From M3007 sp046316495 (GTDB taxonomy: Bacteria > Bacteroidota > Bacteroidia > Chitinophagales > Saprospiraceae): 33,426 nt of DNA. Below the pieces are notes generated by a model that saw only the letters and a program-made list of their open reading frames with translations, was not told the DNA's origin and did not search any database. A program made the translations under genes and the position numbers. Of the stretch, positions 17,219-23,862 are shown one piece after another. Numbering within the stretch: the first letter of the stretch is position 1; each line of letters begins with the position of its first letter. Location of the stretch: contig JBKDAM010000168.1 in the NCBI GenBank assembly GCA_046316495.1, positions 1 through 33,426 of the forward strand, given 5' to 3'.

Positions 17219-18430
17219 CTAAGCTCGCTCCAATACGACAGCATACCCCTGCCCTACCCCAACACACATGGTTACCAATGCATAGCGAAGATTGCGCTGA
17301 TGTAACTCAAGCGCCGCAGAATATAAGATGCGCGCTCCTGTCATGCCCAAAGGATGTCCAAGGGCAATTGCCCCACCATTCGGATTAATCCTCGCATCAT
17401 CATCAGTGAGCCCTAGCGCACGGGTACAAGCCAATACTTGTGCTGCAAAAGCTTCATTAACCTCTATAAGATCCATCTCCGACAACGTTAATCCAGCCCG
17501 CTTCAATGCAAGCTGTGAAGCAGTGACAGGGCCAATCCCCATTATTTTGGGCTCTACCCCGGTCACACCACTACTAATAATGCGCGCTAAAGGCTTCAAT
17601 TCATATTGTTTCACAGCATCCGCAGAAGCTACTAAAACCGCTGCTGCTCCATCGTTTAAACCGGAAGCATTCCCAGCCGTAACCGTGCCTCCCTCCTTCC
17701 GAAAAGCAGGGCGCAATTTACCCAAGCCCTCCAAAGTTGTGGCAGGCTTTACAAACTCGTCAGCCGAAAAATAAAGCGGCTCCCCCTTCCGCTGCGGTAC
17801 CGGTACCGGCGCAATTTCAACTGCTAAACGTCCAGAGGCAGCTGCAACTGCCGCTTTTTGCTGAGACCACATAGCAAATTGATCCTGGTCTACCCTGGTT
17901 ATCCCATATTGATCTGCCAAATTCTCCGCTGTCTCTCCCATTGCATCCGTCCCATAAAGCGCATGCATCTTTGGATTAATAAATCGCCAGCCAAAACTGC
18001 TGTCATACATTTTTGCATCCGTGCCGAACGCTTGGGATGTCTTAGATATCACCCATGGACCACGAGTCATATTCTCAACCCCTCCAGCAATAAATAGAGA
18101 GCCCTCCCCAGCCATTATGGCTCTACGGGCCTGCACAATGGCCGACATACCAGAAGCACATAACCGATTAACCGTTTCGCCAGGCACCGTAACCGGTAAA
18201 CCCGCTAATAGTCCTGACATTCGTGCTACATTGCGGTTATCATCCCCCGCCTGATTGGCGCAACCCAAAAGCACGTCATCATAAGCGTCCATCGGAATTT
18301 GTGGAAAGCGACTTACCAATGCCGCAATTACCCCAGCCGCAAGATCATCCGCCCGCACTGCAGATAATGATCCGCCAAAATTTCCTATTGGGCTCCTTCG
18401 CCCATCCACAATAAAAACATCAGGTGTCAT
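17219..18430 (-). CDS. Acetyl-CoA acyltransferase (thiolase), 3-oxoadipyl-CoA thiolase-like
   Basis: The 403-aa enzyme has the full thiolase triad: nucleophile C91 in NRLCASGMSA, H359 in NGGAIALGHPLGMTG and C389 in MCVGVGQG. VNEAFAAQ is also present. The stretch GCANQAGDDNRNVARMS and the following residues are closer to PcaF/PaaJ 3-oxoadipyl-CoA thiolases than to AtoB or FadA. No other phenylacetate or protocatechuate gene is nearby, so the substrate is uncertain, and beta-oxidation or acetoacetyl-CoA cleavage remain possible. The ATG at 18430 (MTPDVFIVDG) is chosen over an in-frame start at 18490, which would lie in the upstream terminator and add 20 unrelated residues. Confidence 0.9.
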   Translation of the reverse strand: MTPDVFIVDGRRSPIGNFGGSLSAVRADDLAAGVIAALVSRFPQIPMDAYDDVLLGCANQAGDDNRNVARMSGLLAGLPVTVPGETVNRLCASGMSAIVQARRAIMAGEGSLFIAGGVENMTRGPWVISKTSQAFGTDAKMYDSSFGWRFINPKMHALYGTDAMGETAENLADQYGITRVDQDQFAMWSQQKAAVAAASGRLAVEIAPVPVPQRKGEPLYFSADEFVKPATTLEGLGKLRPAFRKEGGTVTAGNASGLNDGAAAVLVASADAVKQYELKPLARIISSGVTGVEPKIMGIGPVTASQLALKRAGLTLSEMDLIEVNEAFAAQVLACTRALGLTDDDARINPNGGAIALGHPLGMTGARILYSAALELHQRNLRYALVTMCVGVGQGYAVVLERA

Positions 18431-18472
18431 ATCAACTGTTTTTGTAAGTCCGGCCAATCCAACCAACCGGAA

Positions 18473-18511
18473 TAAAATGGGCCACCCCATTTGCAGGAGC
18501 AGCCCATTTTA
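18473..18511 (-). terminator. Terminator between the EGF-like lipoprotein and thiolase genes
   Basis: TAAAATGGGC (18473-18482) and GCCCATTTTA (18502-18511) make a perfect 10-bp stem with a 19-nt loop. It lies 55 bp past the stop of the lipoprotein gene and 42 bp before the thiolase ATG. Confidence 0.7.
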
Positions 18512-18566
18512 TCAACGTATAGAATACATTTATTTATTTTATACTACATCAAAAATGCAGCAACAA

Positions 18567-19130
18567 TTAGTTGTTCTTTGTGTAAACAAATTTAGAATCA
18601 ACGGTCCAAAAACCACCAGAAGCATCTTTGTAATCGATCAAACGGTATGTACCGGACAACTTTTTAGTCACTGGATCATATCGTAAAGATCCACTCCACT
18701 TGTCATTGTTATTGTCCAATACATCCACAAACTCAATCAATAATGCAGACTCATCGCTAGCATTCAATTTACTAACATTTGCTGTAAACTGAGCACCAAA
18801 ATAACCCAAGTTAATGATAGAAACCTGAGATTCAGAAACGCGACGAATTTCGCAAGGATCGGTTGGAGGAAGTTCGAAAATACCGCTGAAGTCTGGATTG
18901 TCAGATACAGAAGTATCACGACCGATATACTCACCGACAAACTTAGCAGACCACTCTACGTTACAAACGCCAGCAGCATCTGCCTCGTAGCCTTGATCGC
19001 ACACACAAGTGCCTTCAAAACAGCTACCGCTACCGCACTTGCCCTCTAAATCAGCGCATGGATCCGATTCACAAGCAGCAAACATTGTCATAGCGCCGAC
19101 CAGCGCAGGAAAGAGAAGTTTCTTGATCAT
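18567..19130 (-). CDS. EGF-like Cys-rich lipoprotein
   Basis: The 187-aa protein has a lipoprotein signal with lipobox FAAC (Cys20). It is followed by a short EGF-like segment (about 20-57) with eight cysteines in total (ESDPCADLEGKCGSGSCFEG, then CVCDQGYEADAAGVC). After that comes a beta-rich domain (about 60-187) with GEYIGRDTS, LSGTYRLIDYKD and a final FVYTKN, recalling the lipocalin-like or META-like domains of Bacteroidota lipoproteins. It is likely anchored in the outer membrane. No function is known to me. It is a single-gene transcript, with a -7 box upstream and a terminator downstream. Confidence 0.85.
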   Translation of the reverse strand: MIKKLLFPALVGAMTMFAACESDPCADLEGKCGSGSCFEGTCVCDQGYEADAAGVCNVEWSAKFVGEYIGRDTSVSDNPDFSGIFELPPTDPCEIRRVSESQVSIINLGYFGAQFTANVSKLNASDESALLIEFVDVLDNNNDKWSGSLRYDPVTKKLSGTYRLIDYKDASGGFWTVDSKFVYTKNN

Positions 19131-19182
19131 GTTATTCTTTTTTTGTGTTTAGATAAATATGATATTATTTTGGAATTACAGG

Positions 19183-19190
19183 CAAAATTA
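19183..19190 (-). promoter_or_regulatory. -7 box of the EGF-like lipoprotein gene
   Basis: TAATTTTG on the minus strand matches TAnnTTTG, 52 nt before the ATG. No TTG at the expected distance was found, so only the -7 half is supported. Confidence 0.4.
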
Positions 19191-19327
19191 CGCTTTTCTT
19201 TTTGCTCAGCAGGAAATTAACGTCTGGTTTACAAAAAAATTTTGAAGACAATCCATTAAAGAACTGTTAATAACACTCTTTAATAGCCCAAAAACACCAA
19301 CGCGCAGATTCATAAAATCCCAAAATC

Positions 19328-20278
19328 TTAGCGAGATACCAAATCACCCCCCATACTATCACTCATTTCATACAGTCCCTCTATGGATAAATACCGCTCC
19401 CCTGTATCATAATTAAACCCCAAAACACGGGAACCCGAAGGGATGGAGGGTAACAACCGTGCAATGGCTGCCAATGTCCCCCCAGACGAAATACCACCGA
19501 ATATACCTTCCTCCAAAGCGGCCCGCCTAGCAAACTCAAATGCCTCTTCTTTGGAGATCGTCACTACCCCATCCAATAAACGCTGATCCAGGTTGGTGGG
19601 GATAAAGCCAGCTCCAATCCCTTGAATAGGATGTGGAGCAGGAGCGCCTCCACTCAATACCGGACTTAAAGCAGGCTCCACTGCGTACACTTTGAGAGCG
19701 GGAAATTTCGCCTTCAAAACCGTCCCAACCCCCGTAATATGCCCTCCAGTGCCTACCCCCGTCACAAGCACATCCAAACCCTCCGGAAAATCCGATAAAA
19801 TCTCCTGAGCCGTTACGCTTGCATGTATGTTGGGGTTGGAGGGATTGTCAAACTGCTGGGGCATCCATGCCTGAGGTAATTGCGCCGCAAGTTCTTTCGC
19901 TCGCTCAATCGCCCCCTTCATTCCTTTCTCCCGGGGGGTCAGCTCAAAGTGAGCACCATAAACGGCCATTAATCGCCTGCGCTCCACCGACATACTCTCC
20001 GGCATCACCAAAATCAACCTATAACCCTTTACAGCAGCTACCATCGCCAATCCAATCCCCGTATTCCCTGAAGTCGGTTCGATAATAACCGTCCCTGCTC
20101 GAAGTTCCCCGCGCTTCTCTGCATCCTCCACCATGGCCAAAGCGATTCGATCCTTGATGCTTCCACCAGGATTAGCACGCTCCAGCTTTAGCCAAACCTC
20201 CATATCTGACCCAAAAAGTCGGTTGACCCGAACATGAGGAGTATTCCCAATCGTGTCTAGAATAGTATTCGCTCTCAT
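19328..20278 (-). CDS. cysK: Cysteine synthase A (O-acetylserine sulfhydrylase)
   Basis: The 316-aa PLP enzyme makes L-cysteine from O-acetylserine and sulfide. The PLP lysine is K42 in NPGGSIKDR. The substrate loop PTSGNTG is at 68-74, QQFDNP at 141-146 and the phosphate loop GVGTGGHITG at 174-183. The length and the absence of a C-terminal regulatory domain fit the CysK type rather than cystathionine beta-synthase. It lies 39 bp downstream of cysE on the same strand and is probably translated from the cysE transcript. Its expression would then depend on the proposed cysteine attenuator. No clear terminator was seen after its stop. Confidence 0.95.
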   Translation of the reverse strand: MRANTILDTIGNTPHVRVNRLFGSDMEVWLKLERANPGGSIKDRIALAMVEDAEKRGELRAGTVIIEPTSGNTGIGLAMVAAVKGYRLILVMPESMSVERRRLMAVYGAHFELTPREKGMKGAIERAKELAAQLPQAWMPQQFDNPSNPNIHASVTAQEILSDFPEGLDVLVTGVGTGGHITGVGTVLKAKFPALKVYAVEPALSPVLSGGAPAPHPIQGIGAGFIPTNLDQRLLDGVVTISKEEAFEFARRAALEEGIFGGISSGGTLAAIARLLPSIPSGSRVLGFNYDTGERYLSIEGLYEMSDSMGGDLVSR

Positions 20279-20317
20279 TTTGAAAAAAATTTAGATAGTT
20301 GTTTGAAAAAAAGGTTC

Positions 20318-21142
20318 CTAAATAACAAAGTTGATCGGCTCCTCAAATGGCTTCGACCGAACCGAAATGCGTGGTTGATGAACTACCACCGAATAGGGCG
20401 CCACGCTTGACGTTAGCCAAGTATTACCTCCAATCACTGAATCATGACCAATAATCGTGCTTCCTCCCAAAATGGTGCTATTCGCATAAATCACACAATT
20501 ATCCTCAATCGTCGGATGCCGCTTGGTAGTAGCTAGAGACTTATCCACCTGTAGCGCACCCAAGGTAACCCCTTGATAGATTCGAACCTCATTCCCGATT
20601 ATCGTCGTAGCCCCAATCACCACGCCCGTCCCATGATCAATAAAAAACGAACGCCCAATAGTCGCCGATGGATGAATATCAATCCCTGTCTGCCCATGTA
20701 CATACTCCGACAAGAGTCTCGGAAGTAGTGGCACTCCCTGTAGATGTAATTGATGAGCCACCCTGTAAATGCCAATCGCCTTAAAACCTGGAAAAGCGGC
20801 CAGTACCTCCACAATACTTACCGCTGCAGGATCATTGCGATAAAAAGCCTCCGCATCCTCCATCAAAGCAGCATAAATCGTAGGAATCTGCTGAAAAAAA
20901 GAGTACGCAACTGCCTCCGGAGACGCAGATAACTTCGAAGATAAAGGACGTAATAGCTGTACAAGCTCAGACTCTAGTACAGCCTGCTGCTCAGAAACAG
21001 ATAAATCCGCCTCACAGTCCGATACCGGAAATAACCAGTGAAAAAGCCCATCCGCAAACTGATTGGCACGAACTACAGAAGGAACTTGCTGTGAATAAAG
21101 CACCCGCGCCTCCTCCAACTGAAGAAAAAATGAACTTAACAT
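20318..21142 (-). CDS. cysE: Serine O-acetyltransferase
   Basis: The 274-aa enzyme acetylates L-serine to O-acetylserine, the first step of cysteine synthesis. It has an N-terminal helical domain (about 1-140) and a C-terminal left-handed beta-helix of hexapeptide repeats. Catalytic residues equivalent to those of E. coli are visible: D155 in GIDIHP, H170 in DHGTG and H209 in KRHPTI. The polypeptide ends in Ile (EEPINFVI), as needed to dock into the CysK active site in the cysteine synthase complex. The ATG at 21142 is chosen because an in-frame upstream start at 21178 lies inside the leader terminator hairpin. It is followed by cysK. Confidence 0.93.
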   Translation of the reverse strand: MLSSFFLQLEEARVLYSQQVPSVVRANQFADGLFHWLFPVSDCEADLSVSEQQAVLESELVQLLRPLSSKLSASPEAVAYSFFQQIPTIYAALMEDAEAFYRNDPAAVSIVEVLAAFPGFKAIGIYRVAHQLHLQGVPLLPRLLSEYVHGQTGIDIHPSATIGRSFFIDHGTGVVIGATTIIGNEVRIYQGVTLGALQVDKSLATTKRHPTIEDNCVIYANSTILGGSTIIGHDSVIGGNTWLTSSVAPYSVVVHQPRISVRSKPFEEPINFVI

Positions 21143-21151
21143 ATTGGCCTT

Positions 21152-21199
21152 AAAAAGAGAAAGCCCTCCCCCGATCAATCGAATGGGAAAGGGCTTTCT
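21152..21199 (-). terminator. Leader terminator (attenuator) hairpin in front of cysE
   Basis: On the minus strand, AGAAAGCCCTTTCCC (21199-21185) pairs with GGGGGAGGGCTTTCT (21172-21158). This gives a 15-bp stem with two G-U pairs and a 12-nt loop, followed by CTTTTT (21157-21152). It ends 9 nt before the cysE start codon. No minus-strand gene precedes it except the Cys-rich leader ORF, so it most likely terminates the leader transcript conditionally. Confidence 0.85.
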
Positions 21200-21221
21200 T
21201 ATTGAAAAAATAATTTTCTGC

Positions 21222-21281
21222 TTATTTCATGCAACAATAGAGCGATCCCTGCCCGTAGACTAGACAGCAACAACAGCCCAT
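21222..21281 (-). CDS. Putative poly-cysteine leader peptide of the cysE-cysK operon
   Basis: The 19-codon ORF from the ATG at 21281 encodes MGCCCCLVYGQGSLYCCMK. Cys codons are at positions 3-6 and 16-17, six of nineteen, with TGT and TGC mixed. Its TAA ends 22 nt before the terminator hairpin and 79 nt before the cysE ATG. By analogy with his/trp-type leaders and the poly-Cys attenuators described in mycobacteria, ribosomes would stall at the Cys run when Cys-tRNA is scarce. The RNA would then fold so that cysE-cysK is read. The hand-drawn folds are given in the findings. A minimal ORF (ATG TCA CCA TAA, 21292-21281) overlaps its start as TAATG. It is too short for homology detection; the case rests on codon content and position. 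Confidence 0.72.
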   Translation of the reverse strand: MGCCCCLVYGQGSLYCCMK

Positions 21282-21414
21282 TATGGTGACATGTATTAGA
21301 CGCATACCAACAAAAAGACAAAAACCGTGCAGAAAAGTTTAGCCAAAACTCCCCAAATAAGGTTAATTTTTTCCAAACCAATCCCGCAAATACCTGTTAT
21401 ACGCCCTGTTTATA

Positions 21415-21422
21415 TACTTTTG
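21415..21422 (+). promoter_or_regulatory. -7 box of the DUF1599/BT_3928 operon
   Basis: TACTTTTG matches TAnnTTTG and lies only 7 nt before the ATG at 21430. Transcription would therefore start at or next to the start codon, giving a nearly leaderless mRNA. Only a weak CTG is seen at the -33 position. Confidence 0.5.
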
Positions 21423-21429
21423 TGGGCAA

Positions 21430-21966
21430 ATGGAACAAACATTAAAGGAATTTCAGGAAGTCATTACACAATGCCGTACCCTTTTTGTCCAAAAAACAAA
21501 AGACTACGGAACCGCATGGCGTATCCTCCGGCCACAGAGTATCACTGACCAACTCTATATCAAGGCAATGCGCATCCGAAGCATTGAAGAAAAGGGAACC
21601 CAAAAAATTGGTGATACAATTCAGTCCGAATTCGTTGGCCTGATTAACTACAGCATCTTAGCGTTGATCCAACTGGAACTTCCAGAAAACGCCCCGCTGG
21701 AGATGCCCTCTGAACAGGTTTCCTCCCTTTACGACCAACAAGTAGCAGAAAATATTCGGCTACTCCAAAATAAAAACCACGACTACGGAGAAGCCTGGCG
21801 CTGGATGCGTGTAGGCTCTATGACCGACTTGATTCTCCAAAAAATCCTCCGAATCAAGCAAATTGAGGACAACAATGGCTCAACCCTCGTCTCCGAAGGC
21901 GTTGAGGCTAACTACAGAGATATTATCAACTACGCTGTTTTCGCGCTTATAAAATTGCAAGCATAA
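21430..21966 (+). CDS. DUF1599 protein with two tandem copies of the domain
   Basis: The 178-aa protein consists of two related halves. KTKDYGTAWRILRPQSITDQ followed by RIRSIE (about 22-58) is repeated as KNHDYGEAWRWMRVGSMTDL followed by RIKQIED (about 113-150). DUF1599 proteins are small and helical and have been placed near nucleotide- or nucleobase-modifying and MazG-like families, but no reaction is established. In Bacteroidota the gene is commonly paired with a BT_3928-family gene, as here, where the next ATG is 4 nt after the stop. It is divergent from the cysE operon. The promoter box implies a nearly leaderless mRNA. Confidence 0.88.
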   Translation: MEQTLKEFQEVITQCRTLFVQKTKDYGTAWRILRPQSITDQLYIKAMRIRSIEEKGTQKIGDTIQSEFVGLINYSILALIQLELPENAPLEMPSEQVSSLYDQQVAENIRLLQNKNHDYGEAWRWMRVGSMTDLILQKILRIKQIEDNNGSTLVSEGVEANYRDIINYAVFALIKLQA

Positions 21967-21970
21967 CGAT

Positions 21971-23485
21971 ATGACTTCATTACCCAACCTGCTTATCTCC
22001 TTTGCCGTCATTGGCGCTATATTGACTTTCCTCACCCGCACCCAAGCCAAAAACCTCTTTATGAGCTTTTTGCAGTACTTCTGTGGTGTCTGGTTTGTGT
22101 TCTCTGGACTGGTTAAGGCCGTAGACCCCATCGGTACTGCCTACAAAATGGAAGACTATTTTGTTCAGTTTGAAAGCACCTTCGCTGGGCTTAACAACTT
22201 TTGGAATGGACTCGCTCCATTGTTCCCCGCGCTTTCCGAGCAAAGCACCGGCTTCTCCATTTTTATGGTGACCCTCGAAATTGTCCTTGGTGCCATGCTA
22301 ATGCTTGGTTGGAAAAATAAACTGACCGCTTGGTTGTTTTTCCTAATTGTTGTGTTCTTTACGCTGCTCACTGGATTTACCTATCTCACTGGATTTGTCC
22401 CCTCCGAAGCGAACTTTTTCGATTTCGCTAAATGGGGTCCTTATGTAAAAACACAAATGCGCGTAACAGACTGCGGCTGCTTTGGTGACTTTATCAAATT
22501 GGATCCTAGAATCTCGTTCTTCAAAGATGTTGCTTTAATGGTGCCAGCCATCCTTTTCCTGCTCCGCTCCAAGTGGATGCATGAATTGTTTACTCCCAAG
22601 AATGGATGGGCAGTTGGCCTTACCACCGCCGCAACCTTGGCCTTTTGTATTCAAAACACCTACCTCAACCTACCAGTCGTTGACTTCCGTCCATTCAAAA
22701 TAGGAAATAATATCCGTGAAATGAAGGAAACCGAAGCCGAAGCAAGAAGCAATGTCCAGGTAATTGGATGGGTACTGGAAAATACCAATACCGGAGAAGT
22801 AGTAACGTTCATGGAACCAGATCCAGAGAAAATTACTTACTACAAAACCTACCCCAAAGACCAGGGCTGGAAAGTGAAAGACCAAATTAAAACAGACCCA
22901 TTCATCGAACGGGATGGTCAAAAAATTCCTGTTACCGAAACAAAAGTGAGCGATTTTGCTATAGAAGATGCCGAAAACAATGAAGTGGGCGAAGAGCTGC
23001 TCAATGAAGAGGGTTATAGCCTGATGATCGTTGCCTACCACTTAGAAGGTGAAATGCAGAAAAAAAGCTATACCGTACGTGATACCCTCTGGATAACTGA
23101 CACCTTACAAGTAACACCAGATTCTATCCAAATTAACCGTACAGTTGGTGAAATCCTGACCAAAAACCTCGAAAAAGAGGTGTTCGTCCCAGAACCCAAC
23201 TACCTCAATTTGTTTAAAAACCAAGTAAACCCCATCGCTAAAGCTGCCTCCGACGCCAAGTGGAAGGTGTATGCGGTAACCACTATCGCTGATGGGGATA
23301 AAGGCCTTGAAGTAAAAGAGCAAATTAAAGCAGATTACCCATTCTACCGCGGAGATGAAAAATTACTCAAAACCATTATCCGCGCAAACCCCGGGCTGGT
23401 AATTCTCAAAAATGGTACGGTCGTAGGTATGCACCATCACCGACATATCCCAAGTGCCGATCACTTTATGGCCCGCTATAAGTAA
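21971..23485 (+). CDS. BT_3928-family DoxX/MauE-like membrane protein
   Basis: The 504-aa protein has an N-terminal membrane part (about 1-240) with DoxX/MauE-like helices and a conserved Cys pair in TDCGCFGDF (C168, C170). A large soluble domain (about 245-504) follows. It ends in a thioredoxin-fold-like segment with LVILKNGTVVGMHHHRHI. The combination is the Bacteroidota BT_3928 family, whose function is not defined; the CxC pair suggests a role in redox or disulfide chemistry at the membrane (inference). It lies 4 nt after the DUF1599 gene, so translation is probably coupled. A strong terminator follows. Confidence 0.85.
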   Translation: MTSLPNLLISFAVIGAILTFLTRTQAKNLFMSFLQYFCGVWFVFSGLVKAVDPIGTAYKMEDYFVQFESTFAGLNNFWNGLAPLFPALSEQSTGFSIFMVTLEIVLGAMLMLGWKNKLTAWLFFLIVVFFTLLTGFTYLTGFVPSEANFFDFAKWGPYVKTQMRVTDCGCFGDFIKLDPRISFFKDVALMVPAILFLLRSKWMHELFTPKNGWAVGLTTAATLAFCIQNTYLNLPVVDFRPFKIGNNIREMKETEAEARSNVQVIGWVLENTNTGEVVTFMEPDPEKITYYKTYPKDQGWKVKDQIKTDPFIERDGQKIPVTETKVSDFAIEDAENNEVGEELLNEEGYSLMIVAYHLEGEMQKKSYTVRDTLWITDTLQVTPDSIQINRTVGEILTKNLEKEVFVPEPNYLNLFKNQVNPIAKAASDAKWKVYAVTTIADGDKGLEVKEQIKADYPFYRGDEKLLKTIIRANPGLVILKNGTVVGMHHHRHIPSADHFMARYK

Positions 23486-23514
23486 TCAATTCATCAAATG
23501 ATAGAACCAAAAGG

Positions 23515-23549
23515 CCGCCTCACAGCTAATGTTGTGAGGCGGTTTTTTT
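23515..23549 (+). terminator. Rho-independent terminator after the BT_3928-family gene
   Basis: CCGCCTCACA (23515-23524) pairs perfectly with TGTGAGGCGG (23533-23542) around an 8-nt loop and is followed by seven T residues. Confidence 0.92.
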
Positions 23550-23799
23550 ATTTTTCTACCCATCTACAATTGTATATGCCAAGAAGCTAACCCAAGCAGT
23601 TCTTGGAGAAAATTTGACAAACTCCATATTATTTAAATGGACCGAAACTGCTTTAGGGATTCCAAATCAAACTTAAAGGATAACTAAGAATTAAAAACGA
23701 TCATCAACCTAAACGCTATCCCAGTAATCGAACACCCTGTAACCATGCCCCGAAAGACCTGATCTATCCAAAACTGATCTGCTAGGTATTGCGCTTATA
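23550..23799. other. Intergenic region without a recognised gene
   Basis: This is the space between two convergent genes and their terminators. Only a 7-bp inverted repeat (CCAAGAA at 23579-23585 with TTCTTGG at 23600-23606) stands out. No ORF with family features and no RNA gene was seen. Confidence 0.5.
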
Positions 23800-23845
23800 A
23801 ATACAAAAGGCACCACAGAGTAAGCCCTGTAATGCCTTTTGTATT
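23800..23845 (-). terminator. Terminator after the T9SS metalloprotease-like gene
   Basis: AATACAAAAGGCA (23800-23812) and TGCCTTTTGTATT (23833-23845) form a perfect 13-bp stem with a 20-nt loop. On the minus strand the stem's own 3' arm supplies the U-rich end. It lies 18 bp past the stop at 23863. Confidence 0.8.
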
Positions 23846-23862
23846 TCAAAAATTAACCTATG

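Larger units (their letters stand above)
21143..21429. other. Divergent leader and promoter region between cysE and the DUF1599 gene
   Basis: The segment holds the poly-Cys leader ORF and terminator on the minus strand and the -7 box of the DUF1599 gene on the plus strand. I could not place a convincing TTG/TAnnTTTG promoter for the cysE transcript. It must lie between about 21290 and 21420 if the leader model is right. No known riboswitch fold (SAM, T-box) was recognised. Confidence 0.6.

Noticed and set aside
12140..18430. Sulfur-metabolism link between the TSUP permease and cysE-cysK
   Set aside because: They are 6 kb apart, in separate transcripts, and TSUP substrates vary too much to infer sulfur transport.
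17219..18430. Aromatic degradation pathway based on the PcaF/PaaJ-like thiolase
   Set aside because: No other gene of the phenylacetate or beta-ketoadipate pathways is in the window.
21143..21178. Longer N-terminus for cysE starting at 21178
   Set aside because: The added 12 codons lie inside the terminator hairpin and U-tract, and the residues do not resemble the family.
21199..21381. A 60-codon minus-strand frame over the cysE leader (contains CHHNGLLLLSSLRAG)
   Set aside because: It overlaps the poly-Cys ORF in another frame, has only a TTG start and runs into the terminator hairpin. The 19-codon ATG ORF explains the region better. Comparative data could reopen this.
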